Position numbers and translations under genes: made by a program. A stretch of 64,000 nt of DNA. Source: Cohnella mopanensis. Lineage in GTDB: Bacteria > Bacillota > Bacilli > Paenibacillales > Paenibacillaceae. Below are positions 26,241-34,483 of the stretch, piece after piece. The notes beneath the pieces were generated by a model that worked only from the letters and a program-made list of their open reading frames with translations, ran no database searches and was not told the origin of the DNA. The stretch lies in assembly GCF_022352055.1 (NCBI RefSeq), contig NZ_JAKRWM010000029.1, positions 1 to 64,000 on the forward strand, given 5' to 3'. How positions within the stretch are numbered: the first letter of the stretch is position 1; every line of letters starts with the position of its first letter.

Positions 26241-28070
26241 GTGGACTTAGAGGCTGTTGAGAAATGGCTGCGGCAACATCCCTTGTTACAAGGGATTCCG
26301 GATCCAGAAATCGAAATGGTTGCACGTACGATTGAAGTTCACACCTTCGAGCCGGAATCGTATTTATTTGTAGAGAATGACCCCTCATCGGATTGTTATA
26401 TTCTTGTGCAAGGACGCGTGAGAGTAACCAGTCGGAATCTTGTTGGACAGACTCTAACACTAGCGGAGCTAGGAGCGGGTGAAATCGTTGGCGAGATGGG
26501 ACTCATTCGGCGAGAGCCTCGCTCGGCTTCGATTGTAGCTATGGAGCAGGTAGTAGCATTTCGGCTTGATTATAGTTTGTTTGAACGATTAGCGGATCTA
26601 AGTCCATTGTTCTATCAAAGTATGCTAGTTAATGTACGATTGCGCTATATCCATAGTTTATTAAGGAAAGCGACGATTTGGTCGACGATTCCCGATTCGG
26701 AGTTAAGAGGGATTGCCGAGATCTCGCAATTAGAGACGGTCAAGCAAGGACACACGATCGTGCGTCAAGGTGAAGCGATAACCTCCCTATATATGATTAA
26801 TAGCGGAAGTGTAGAAATACGCAGCAAAGGGAAACATGCGGTCCTTCGGGAAGGCGACTTTTTCGGGGAAACGGAATTGCTGACCGATTTGCCGGCATTT
26901 TATCAAGTAAAAGCGCTTGAAGATTGTGAGCTATTAACGCTGGACCAGTCGTTCTTTGAGTCGATATTAACTTATTATAAGCCTGTGAAGCATCAATTAT
27001 TGACCATGTTAAGTATTCGGAATCCAGCATTATTGAAATCCGTTACCGCATCCTATAATCCAGAAGAATTCAAACAGGCGGAACAAGAAAAGCAAGATCA
27101 ACTGCCGCAAGTAAAAGACAAGTGGATTGCATACTTACTGTGGTTAGGCTGTGGATTTGTTGGGTTATCGTTTCTAGCCTTTTTCGTTTCGAATCTTGGG
27201 ATAAAAATCGCTGTTTTGCTCATGGGTGGCTTGTTTGGGCCTGTTACTTTCGTGGCTTATGTAAGAAATCAACAAATCCTCGGATATCGCGGTTATCGCT
27301 TAGCGATGATCTTTCTATTGACTGGGCTTGTGGCGATCCCGGCCGCTTTTGCTTTGGAAAAATTGTGGATGGTTGCTCCATCTGTTGCCCCGCCGTTTCT
27401 AGGCTCTTTCTATAACCCGATAATCGTAGCGATTGTGGAGGAAGGCTGTAAGCTACTCGTTTTTTTCATTCTTTTGCGTAGTAATCAGGTTCGATTTTTG
27501 ATGGATGCTATTGTGTTCGGCGCCGCGGCAGGTATGGGGTTTGCGGCGATCGAGAGCATATTGTATGGCTGGACAAATCTACAAACGGATTCTTCATTAT
27601 CGATGCTCGTTGTGTTGTGGGTACGTACGTTGTTATCTCCATTCGGACACGGTACGTGGACAGCGATTGCTGCGGTTGGACTGTGGATGGGTTTAGCGAA
27701 GCATACGGCATTACATATTCAACAACGTAATCGATGGGCAAGAATAGGGATGTTTCTCGGTTTTTTCGCTGTCTCTATAAGCCTTCATACGCTGTGGAAT
27801 TATTCTTACTCATCAGGAAGTCTCAGACTGCTTGCAATGGGGGCTATTGGGGCTATCGGCATTGGTTTATTACTAGGGCTTATTCGACGTGGACGACAGC
27901 TTGAATTTGGCACATTACGTGCTTTAAATCCTGAAGACACGCGAGTTGGAGCCTCATCGAGTCACGCGGATTTGCTATGTACGGGATGTGGCACGTATTC
28001 ACCGCCGAGTAGCCGATATTGTACGCGCTGTGGGCAAGCTTTGCGTATTCGAGCCGGGGGTAAGCCATAA
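26241..28070 (+). CDS. Cyclic-nucleotide-binding / PrsW-like intramembrane protease / zinc-ribbon fusion
   Basis: A 609-residue protein from GTG 26241, with GGGAGAGG 7 bases upstream. Residues 15-130 form a cyclic-nucleotide-binding domain with an intact phosphate cassette (GEIVGEMGLIRREPRSAS, including Arg94). Residues 145-255 are a second copy (GDFFGETELLTDLPAF) that lacks the key Arg. Residues 295-550 contain about eight helices with PrsW-family motifs: EExxK at 400-404, FAAIE ending at Glu438, His470 in SPFGHGTW and His516 in LHTLWN. Residues 580-597 hold a zinc ribbon (CTGC...CTRC). This suggests a membrane protease gated by a cytoplasmic nucleotide signal. In B. subtilis PrsW cleaves the anti-sigma factor RsiW; no anti-sigma gene is seen here. 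The domain calls are strong, the function is inferred. Confidence 0.85.
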   Translation: MDLEAVEKWLRQHPLLQGIPDPEIEMVARTIEVHTFEPESYLFVENDPSSDCYILVQGRVRVTSRNLVGQTLTLAELGAGEIVGEMGLIRREPRSASIVAMEQVVAFRLDYSLFERLADLSPLFYQSMLVNVRLRYIHSLLRKATIWSTIPDSELRGIAEISQLETVKQGHTIVRQGEAITSLYMINSGSVEIRSKGKHAVLREGDFFGETELLTDLPAFYQVKALEDCELLTLDQSFFESILTYYKPVKHQLLTMLSIRNPALLKSVTASYNPEEFKQAEQEKQDQLPQVKDKWIAYLLWLGCGFVGLSFLAFFVSNLGIKIAVLLMGGLFGPVTFVAYVRNQQILGYRGYRLAMIFLLTGLVAIPAAFALEKLWMVAPSVAPPFLGSFYNPIIVAIVEEGCKLLVFFILLRSNQVRFLMDAIVFGAAAGMGFAAIESILYGWTNLQTDSSLSMLVVLWVRTLLSPFGHGTWTAIAAVGLWMGLAKHTALHIQQRNRWARIGMFLGFFAVSISLHTLWNYSYSSGSLRLLAMGAIGAIGIGLLLGLIRRGRQLEFGTLRALNPEDTRVGASSSHADLLCTGCGTYSPPSSRYCTRCGQALRIRAGGKP

Positions 28071-28120
28071 AACGCGTGGGATATAAAATTGAACCGACAC
28101 AAAGAAGGAAGTGTTAAACA

Positions 28121-28828
28121 ATGAATTTAGAAACGGTCATGCAGGAGCTCGAAGCTCTCGGCAAGGAAAGACTCAAGAAAATGTATATCTCCAATGGCGC
28201 GCACGAGCCGCTTTTTGGCGTGGCAACGGGCGATATGAAGCCGATCGCCAAGAAAATTAAACTAAATCAACCGTTGGCCGAACAACTTTACTCCACGGGG
28301 AACTACGACACCATGTACTTTGCCGGCATCATTGCCGACCCTAAAGCAATGACGGAAGCGGATTTTGAGCGCTGGATGGATGCGGCTTATTTTTATATGC
28401 TGTCCGATTATGTCGTTGCAGTAACCTTGGCAGAAACAGAAATTGCGCAAGGAGTTGCCGATAAATGGATCGCAAGCGGCGAAGAACTGAGAATGTCGGC
28501 AGGCTGGAGTTGTTACTGCTGGCTATTGGGCAATCGACCGGACGGTGAATTTTCCGAAAGTAAGTTGGCTAATCTGCTTGAACTAGTTAAAAATACGATT
28601 CACGATTGTCCCGAACGAGCTAAATACGCGATGAATAATTTTATTTACACCGTGGGGGTATCCTATCTGCCGCTCCATGATAAGGCGGTCGAGACCGCAA
28701 AGGCATTAGGCCCGGTAGAAGTCAAACGGGACAAGACAAAAAGCAAGTTTCTGAACGCTGCAGAAAATATTCAAAAAGCAGTAGCTAAAAGCCAACTGGG
28801 TTTCAAACGCAAATATGTAAGGTGTTAA
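28121..28828 (+). CDS. DNA alkylation repair protein, AlkD-like HEAT-repeat family
   Basis: A 235-residue all-helical protein recognisable by GVATGDMKPIAKKIK near the N-terminus and YFAGIIADPKAMTEADFERWM, typical of the AlkD-like DNA alkylation repair family (HEAT-like repeats). Known members excise N3- and N7-alkylated purines, but the family also has members without demonstrated glycosylase activity. GAAGGAAG precedes the ATG. It follows the PrsW fusion by 50 bp with no terminator seen between, so co-transcription is possible. Confidence 0.85.
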   Translation: MNLETVMQELEALGKERLKKMYISNGAHEPLFGVATGDMKPIAKKIKLNQPLAEQLYSTGNYDTMYFAGIIADPKAMTEADFERWMDAAYFYMLSDYVVAVTLAETEIAQGVADKWIASGEELRMSAGWSCYCWLLGNRPDGEFSESKLANLLELVKNTIHDCPERAKYAMNNFIYTVGVSYLPLHDKAVETAKALGPVEVKRDKTKSKFLNAAENIQKAVAKSQLGFKRKYVRC

Positions 28829-28843
28829 ACAATAGGTTCTTCG

Positions 28844-28872
28844 CCAACAGAGATTCCTGTTGGTCTTATTCT
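28844..28872. terminator. Terminator between AlkD-like and MATE genes
   Basis: CCAACAG (28844-28850) pairs with CTGTTGG (28857-28863), then TCTTATTCTTT. It lies between convergent genes. Confidence 0.7.
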
Positions 28873-30297
28873 TTATACCAACTTATGCTTATACCACTTG
28901 TCGCCCTTGAAGCGCAACCAGAAGATCACTCCGCGCACGCCCCACTCCGCGACCATGGCGACCCAGATGCCGATAATCCCCATGCCGAGGGTGATGCCCA
29001 GAATATAACCGAGGATAATCCGGAACAGCCACATGGAAAGCAACGAAGCGATCGACGTGAACTTCGAGTCGCCTGCCGCACGCAAGGCCGAAGGCAGAAT
29101 AAAACTGAGCGCCCACAGGATAGGCTGCGCGACGGAGATCAGCAGCACAAGCTTAAAGATCGAAGGTACGATCTCGTCGGGTGAAGCGTACAAGTCTACC
29201 AGCAACGGGAATAGAGGCAGAATGATACCGGCGAGCAAGAGAAAGAGAATGACGGACAACCAAAGGAACGAGCGAATAAACTTCCTCGCATCCTGAATAT
29301 CCCGGCTTCCGATGCACTGGCCGACGACCGTCACGATCGCGACGCTCAGCGTGCTGCCTCCGATTTGAAGGAGCATCGAGATGGAGTTGCTGATTGCGTT
29401 GGCGGTCAAGGCCAACGTGCCGAGCTGCACGATAAAGGTTTGCGTTAACAGTTTTCCCCCGTTGAAGAACATCTGCTCGGCAGCGAACGGGAGTCCGATG
29501 AACATCATCTTTTTCAGAATGCCCGCATCGAGCTTCAGCAGCCTCTTCAGGGTGAAGTGCAGCGTATGGTTATACTTGAGCAAATAGACGATCGAAGCGA
29601 CCGCGCCGATTGCTCGGGCTACGATTAGAGAAATCGCGAGCCCGATGATTCCCATATCGAAGCCTTTGATGAAGACGAAATTCAGAACGAGATAGGAAAG
29701 ATTCATAATGAGAGAGAGAACCAGGCTCGCTTTCGTCTCGGAGACGCCTCTCAATACTCCGGCGACGGCCTGCTGCACGGCTAGAAACGGAAACGAAATG
29801 CAACTGCCTATAAGGAATAGGGTCGCCATTTCAAATACGTCGTTATCTACGTTGCCGAACAACAGGTCCAACGTTTGATTATGAAAGAGAATGACGATGA
29901 CGCTAATCAACAGCGCGAAGGAGGTCACGGCCGTAATCGCCTGCGCTGCGGCGCGGCAGACCATTCTGCGATTCCCGCTGCCCTTGTACTGAGCGACGAT
30001 AACGGTTCCTCCGGTCGCTACGGCGATAAATATGCTGACGATGAAAATATTGAGCGTGTCCACCGTGCTAACGGCGCTGATCGCGGCGACGCCCGAGGAA
30101 CTGATCATCGCGGTATTCAGAATACTCATCAGGACGATAAACGCGGTATCGACGAATATGGGCAAGGTGATCCCGAATATTTGCTTGTAGTCCATCGAGT
30201 TTCCCGTGAAGTACTTGTTCAGCAGAAAATCCGTTCTTTTCCTCAGTGCTCCGTTTGTCGGATTCAATCGATCATCACTGCTTTTTTTGTATGACAT
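28873..30297 (-). CDS. MATE-family multidrug/toxin efflux protein
   Basis: A 474-residue protein with about twelve membrane helices in two six-helix halves. The first core helix (FGITLPIFVDTAFIVLMSILNT) and the stretch GGTVIVAQYKGSGNRR are typical of MATE cation-coupled exporters; the second half repeats the pattern at LTANAISNSISMLLQ and VVGQCIGSR. ATG 30297 has only a weak ribosome site; an internal Met about 35 residues in would keep all helices, so the N-terminus is uncertain. No adjacent regulator. The substrate is unknown. Confidence 0.9.
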   Translation of the reverse strand: MSYKKSSDDRLNPTNGALRKRTDFLLNKYFTGNSMDYKQIFGITLPIFVDTAFIVLMSILNTAMISSSGVAAISAVSTVDTLNIFIVSIFIAVATGGTVIVAQYKGSGNRRMVCRAAAQAITAVTSFALLISVIVILFHNQTLDLLFGNVDNDVFEMATLFLIGSCISFPFLAVQQAVAGVLRGVSETKASLVLSLIMNLSYLVLNFVFIKGFDMGIIGLAISLIVARAIGAVASIVYLLKYNHTLHFTLKRLLKLDAGILKKMMFIGLPFAAEQMFFNGGKLLTQTFIVQLGTLALTANAISNSISMLLQIGGSTLSVAIVTVVGQCIGSRDIQDARKFIRSFLWLSVILFLLLAGIILPLFPLLVDLYASPDEIVPSIFKLVLLISVAQPILWALSFILPSALRAAGDSKFTSIASLLSMWLFRIILGYILGITLGMGIIGIWVAMVAEWGVRGVIFWLRFKGDKWYKHKLV

Positions 30298-30420
30298 GAA
30301 GGAATACCTGTATTCTACTCCTATCCCCGTAGTCTGTAAAAGTCGACCCGTTCAGTTCCTCGACGGTTTCTAAAAGTTGTTAATAATATAGGGGTACATC
30401 TTTAGTTTGTTAAGTAGTAA

Positions 30421-30434
30421 TGTATGCGCTTACC
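30421..30434 (+). promoter_or_regulatory. Weak cre-like site in the xylanase leader
   Basis: TGTATGCGCTTACC matches the cre consensus except at two fixed positions and lies just before a TATAAT box (30438-30443). No good -35 element was seen at the right distance. The rest of the 277-bp gap between the MATE and xylanase genes is AT-rich, with no other signal recognised. Confidence 0.3.
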
Positions 30435-30574
30435 TTCTATAATTTATACATTGAAGACATAAATTGTCTTTTAATCTACCGACAAAAAAATGAAAGGGGA
30501 GAGATTTATAAAGGTAATATTCCAGTAGTATGTAGGTAAGTAGCGACAAATAAAAATATTTTAGGAGGTAAATT

Positions 30575-31210
30575 ATGTTTAAATTTAATAAGAAAATTTT
30601 GACGGTATTTATTGCGGCTTCAATGAGCTTTAGCTTGTTTGCAGCAACCTCAAATGCAGCGACAGACTACTGGCAAAATTGGACCGATGGTGGCGGGACA
30701 GTAAATGCTACGAATGGATCTGGTGGCAATTACAGTGTTAACTGGTCGAATACCGGTAATTTTGTAGTCGGTAAAGGCTGGAATACCGGATCGCCATCTA
30801 GGACAATAAACTACAATGCCGGCGTCTGGGCGCCATCCGGCAATGGGTACTTGACTCTCTATGGGTGGACGAGAAACTCACTCATCGAATATTACGTCGT
30901 TGATAGCTGGGGCACTTATAGACCTACTGGAACGTTTAAAGGCACCGTGTCCAGTGATGGTGGCACATACGACATCTATACGGCTCAGCGTGTCAACGCT
31001 CCTTCCATTGACGGGACAAAAACTTTCACCCAGTTCTGGAGTGTCCGCCAGTCGAAGAGAGCGACCGGCAGCAACGTCGCTATCACTTTTAGCAACCACG
31101 TTAACGCATGGAAGAGTAAAGGAATGAATCTGGGAAGCAGTTGGTCTTACCAGGTGCTAGCGACAGAGGGATATCAAAGCAGCGGTAGCTCTAACGTAAC
31201 GGTGTGGTAG
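30575..31210 (+). CDS. xynA: Secreted GH11 endo-1,4-beta-xylanase
   Basis: A 211-residue protein with a Sec signal peptide (about 1-28, cleavage after SNA) and a complete GH11 jelly-roll domain. Nucleophile Glu105 is in SLIEYYVVDSWG and acid/base Glu198 in VLATEGYQSSG. Much of the mature chain (TDYWQNWTDGGG, SVNWSNTGNFVVGKGW, NAGVWAP, the end SSGSSNVTVW) is the same as I remember for B. subtilis XynA. TAGGAGG precedes the ATG. It is a stand-alone gene that degrades xylan outside the cell. Local DNA is more AT-rich than the importer operons, which may reflect transfer from a Bacillus. Confidence 0.97.
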   Translation: MFKFNKKILTVFIAASMSFSLFAATSNAATDYWQNWTDGGGTVNATNGSGGNYSVNWSNTGNFVVGKGWNTGSPSRTINYNAGVWAPSGNGYLTLYGWTRNSLIEYYVVDSWGTYRPTGTFKGTVSSDGGTYDIYTAQRVNAPSIDGTKTFTQFWSVRQSKRATGSNVAITFSNHVNAWKSKGMNLGSSWSYQVLATEGYQSSGSSNVTVW

Positions 31211-31281
31211 AAGGTCATCTGCAAGCAGGGCAATTGACGGGCGCCTGACCGTTTCCGGAGTCATGAGAAAGTATTGATATT

Positions 31282-31318
31282 GTTAAGGCCGGCCGGTCTC
31301 GCAGACGGCGGCCTTAAC
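31282..31318 (+). terminator. Hairpin after the xylanase gene
   Basis: GTTAAGGCC (31282-31290) pairs with GGCCTTAAC (31310-31318). It lacks a T tract on the plus strand. A second inverted repeat, GGCCGTT (31472-31478) with AACGGCC (31491-31497), lies further on. The remaining 31211-31572 interval holds no gene I can support, apart from a 16-codon frame at 31406-31456 preceded by GGAGGG. Confidence 0.5.
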
Positions 31319-31572
31319 TATCAAAAAACGCTACAACCTACATGCTACTTGAATATTATCTTTTAGAAGATTGAAGGGGCGCGGCTGGGAACGGAGGGAA
31401 CCTCTATGAATTGGAGACAGGCAGAAGGTCGTTCCCCTCTAGTTTTGATCCGTTAGTCCGGACGCGTTGAGGGCCGTTTCCCGTAAGAGGAACGGCCTTC
31501 GACGTTGCCGGAGGCAAATTGTAAGCCGGCGCGGCCTATAATTTTTCCTATCAGTTTAAAGGAGACATATCA

Positions 31573-32421
31573 ATGAGAAAGCTGTTATTTTTCATTTTAA
31601 TAGCAATAATGGTTGTTATCAGCGCTTGTTCGCAAGAAAAGTCTGATATAAAGCCTGATAAAATGCCTGATAACTTTGTACAAGTCAAAGGCGGGACTTT
31701 TATGAACGCAAAGTCCAACTACTATGGGAAAAATGTAACATTATCGAACTTTTATATCGGCAAATATGAAGTAACTCAAAAAGAGTGGATTGAGGTAATG
31801 GGGAGTAATCCTTCAGAATTCAAAGGCGACGATTTGCCGGTAGAAATGGTAAGCTGGTACGACGTTGTGGAGTACTGTAATCAACGGAGCATAAAAGAGG
31901 GATTAACGCCGTATTACAATATCGACAAGAATAATAAAGACCCGAAAAACAAGAGTGAAAACGATAATATAAAATGGACAGTAACGTTCAATGCGGGAGC
32001 TAAAGGCTACCGATTGCCGACAGAAGCGGAGTGGCAATATGCTGCAGGCGGAGGTCAGAGGAGCAAGAGTTACACCTACAGCGGAAGCAATAATGCAGAT
32101 GAAGTAGCATGGTATTGGAAAAACGCCGGAGATAAATACTTATCAGGAGAATGGAACTGGCCTATGGTAGAAAACAACCATAATAAAACAAAATCTATCG
32201 GCGTCAAGAAACCCAACGAGTTAGGACTTTACGATATGTCAGGTAATGTAAGGGAATGGTGCTGGAACGGGTACGGAGACTTGGAAAGCAATAGCAGTTC
32301 CACCCGGGTAGTGAAGGGCGGCGGTTGGATGGGCGACGTCGGCGAGTTATCTTATCTGAGCAATTTCGAAGCGAACGGGGTGGGACCTGATCAAGGTTTT
32401 CGTGTGTGTCGTGACGAGTAA
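31573..32421 (+). CDS. Lipoprotein with formylglycine-generating-enzyme (SUMF1/FGE) fold
   Basis: Lipidated Cys19 (ISAC) after a short signal peptide, then an FGE-sulfatase/C-type-lectin-like fold. Diagnostic motifs are VQVKGGTFMNA, FYIGKYEVTQKEWIEVMG, LPVEMVSWYDVVEYCNQRS, GYRLPTEAEWQYAAGGG, YDMSGNVREWCWNGYG and the ending GFRVCRDE. Catalytic FGEs oxidise a sulfatase Cys in an intracellular or secretory setting. A lipid-anchored bacterial member with no sulfatase nearby is more likely a structural or ligand-binding use of the fold. AAAGGAG precedes the ATG. It is monocistronic and relatively AT-rich. Confidence 0.88.
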   Translation: MRKLLFFILIAIMVVISACSQEKSDIKPDKMPDNFVQVKGGTFMNAKSNYYGKNVTLSNFYIGKYEVTQKEWIEVMGSNPSEFKGDDLPVEMVSWYDVVEYCNQRSIKEGLTPYYNIDKNNKDPKNKSENDNIKWTVTFNAGAKGYRLPTEAEWQYAAGGGQRSKSYTYSGSNNADEVAWYWKNAGDKYLSGEWNWPMVENNHNKTKSIGVKKPNELGLYDMSGNVREWCWNGYGDLESNSSSTRVVKGGGWMGDVGELSYLSNFEANGVGPDQGFRVCRDE

Positions 32422-32501
32422 ATAACGCCGTCTCCGTCACCTGGGTGAGCGGCGCTGGCTTTCGCGGAACAGGAAGTAATTCGTATTTTGAAATTATTAT
32501 C

Positions 32502-32840
32502 CTAGCGATTTCTCATAGCATCCACGTAATCTTTGGCAGCTTTCAAAGAAAGACCGGTGGCGTCCTTTAATTGTTTGATGGCCTCTACTTTCTTGCCGCT
32601 TGCCAGCAGAAGCTGTAGCCGCTGCTCCAACTCCGGGGCAAGTTCCAAGGGATATTGGGGATTCGCGTAAACGGGAGCCTCGGCTGCTTGTTTGGATAAG
32701 GAATAAGCTTCCGGTCTGCCCTCCAGACGTGCGACATCGTATCTCAATTCATTGATGCTGGCTTGCATGCGTATTAGCTTAACAATAAGCAAGATGGATA
32801 CCAATAATGAAATAAGTGCCACAATCTCTGCTCTTTCCAT
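32502..32840 (-). CDS. Small membrane protein with ribosomal L7/L12 C-terminal-like domain
   Basis: 112 residues: one N-terminal helix (about 6-24; IVALISLLVSILLIVKLI), a short coiled-coil linker, and a C-terminal stretch KKVEAIKQLKDATGLSLKAAKDYVDAM that matches the helix-turn-helix core of the L7/L12 C-terminal domain. In ribosomal L12 this surface binds translation factors; here it is tethered to the membrane, so a different protein-binding role is likely. AGAGGGGG precedes the ATG. It lies 26 bp from the YesN-type gene on the other side. Confidence 0.8.
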   Translation of the reverse strand: MERAEIVALISLLVSILLIVKLIRMQASINELRYDVARLEGRPEAYSLSKQAAEAPVYANPQYPLELAPELEQRLQLLLASGKKVEAIKQLKDATGLSLKAAKDYVDAMRNR

Positions 32841-32866
32841 ACAGCAACCCCCTCTTTTTATGTGGA

Positions 32867-34480
32867 CTATTGATATCTTTCAATATCTTTATACTCCGAT
32901 GGAGAATAACCCGTATACTTCTTAAACACATGAGAAAAGTATTTATAATCTTTGTAGCCGACCTGATTTGCAACCGAATAGGTTTTGGCTCCGGCATCCT
33001 TAAGTAAATCTTTGGCTTTCTCCACCCTGAACTGGTTGAGCCAGCCTGTAAAATTGATTCCCACTTCCTCCTTAAAAATACGGCTTAAATAATTAGGTGT
33101 GACATAAACGATGCTAGCTATATCACTAAGACTTAAATCCTTTTGGTAATTTTCCTCTATATATTTTAAGGCAAGACTAATGATGCTTTTAAACTTTAAA
33201 GTTTTATTATCCTGAAGGTGAGCAATGATGATATCAAAAATAGAGATTACCCATTGTTGCAGATCGTCAAGAATCTCAAATTTCCCAGCTTCGGTATAAG
33301 GGTTAAAATCAGCGCTCAAGCTGCTCTGGATGTTGATGCCCATCTCTTCGATACTGCTGATCGAGATCACGATCAACCTGCTGCATATGTTTCTGATGCT
33401 TTCGGCAGCCATATGGCTCGAGCGAAATTTGGAGAAAATCATGTTTATCGTCTCATATAAACCATCTGTATTTAACGTCTTAAGGTTGTGTAGAATGGCT
33501 TTTTCTTCTTCGGATGGGTATAGGGTGGACATGGACAATTGAGAATCTTTAACTTCACTATAATGGATAATGCTGCTTTTTCCTTTATATATTTTGTGTC
33601 TTAAGGCGGCGTAGGCTTCAGAGTATGAGTTGTTGATATCCATGATTCTGTTGTTCATTTCACCAATGCCGATGGAAACGGATAAGCGCAAATACTTATT
33701 AATCCAGTACTGAATATCGGCGAATATGCTGTTCATGAACGTTTCTGTAACGTTCTTGGCATTAATAAGACCTATTAAATGCTCGGAGTCGCTGTAGCAG
33801 ACCAGTCCCGATGCTTTCGAAAGCAATATTTCTTCCGCAATATTCATCACGGAAAAATGAAGTAAATTTTTATTGGCCATGTACCTATCTTCAATCGTAT
33901 TAATAGAATCATCAATATCTATAGCAAAGACGATGTACTCAGAATCCGTTAGGTTTAGATTCAATATTTTGGCCCTTTCTAATATGGAAGGGGCGTCGGG
34001 AAATCCTCCCTTTAATATCTTAATAATAAAATTAGATTTGATATGAGGGGAATTTTCGTTAATTGCTAAATCATACGAAAGGCGAATGTTCTTTTGGGTT
34101 TCCTTTTCGATGACTTCATCCTTAAGTACTGTAATGAGGGAAATCAATTCCTCCGCGCCAACGGGTTTTAGTAAATATTCAGTAACTCCAAGGCTGAGCG
34201 CTTCCCTTGCATATTCAAAATCTTCATAACCGCTAAGAATGACGATCTTAGTACCGGGTAGTTGATTTTTCAATTGACCTGACAAAGCAAGACCGTCCAT
34301 AATCGGCATTCTAATGTCGGTTATGACGATGTGGGGTTTCAACTGCATAGCCTTCTCTATTGCATCCGCGCCATTCGATGCTTCGCCGACGATTTCAATT
34401 CCGACCTTGTCCCATTCGATCGATGTGCGAATTCCTTTTCTGATGATGGGTTCATCGTCAACCAGCATGAGCTTGATCAT
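32867..34480 (-). CDS. YesN-type response regulator with AraC DNA-binding domain (importer 3)
   Basis: A 537-residue protein. Receiver 1-120 with phosphoacceptor Asp55 (VITDIRMPI) and conserved Lys in EYLLKP; middle domain about 130-415; AraC double helix-turn-helix about 430-537 with VTPNYLSRIFKEEVG and the ending GYSPSEYKD. Its ribosome site AGGGGG is inside the last codons of the kinase gene, so the pair is co-translated. It should activate the divergent importer 3/GH130 operon. Codon usage is distinctly AT-rich compared with the flanking importers. Confidence 0.92.
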   Translation of the reverse strand: MIKLMLVDDEPIIRKGIRTSIEWDKVGIEIVGEASNGADAIEKAMQLKPHIVITDIRMPIMDGLALSGQLKNQLPGTKIVILSGYEDFEYAREALSLGVTEYLLKPVGAEELISLITVLKDEVIEKETQKNIRLSYDLAINENSPHIKSNFIIKILKGGFPDAPSILERAKILNLNLTDSEYIVFAIDIDDSINTIEDRYMANKNLLHFSVMNIAEEILLSKASGLVCYSDSEHLIGLINAKNVTETFMNSIFADIQYWINKYLRLSVSIGIGEMNNRIMDINNSYSEAYAALRHKIYKGKSSIIHYSEVKDSQLSMSTLYPSEEEKAILHNLKTLNTDGLYETINMIFSKFRSSHMAAESIRNICSRLIVISISSIEEMGINIQSSLSADFNPYTEAGKFEILDDLQQWVISIFDIIIAHLQDNKTLKFKSIISLALKYIEENYQKDLSLSDIASIVYVTPNYLSRIFKEEVGINFTGWLNQFRVEKAKDLLKDAGAKTYSVANQVGYKDYKYFSHVFKKYTGYSPSEYKDIERYQ

Positions 34481-34483
34481 GTG

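Noticed and set aside
31406..31456. 16-codon open frame with GGAGGG upstream in the gap after the xylanase gene
   Set aside because: Too short and without recognisable features; kept only as a note in the gap description.
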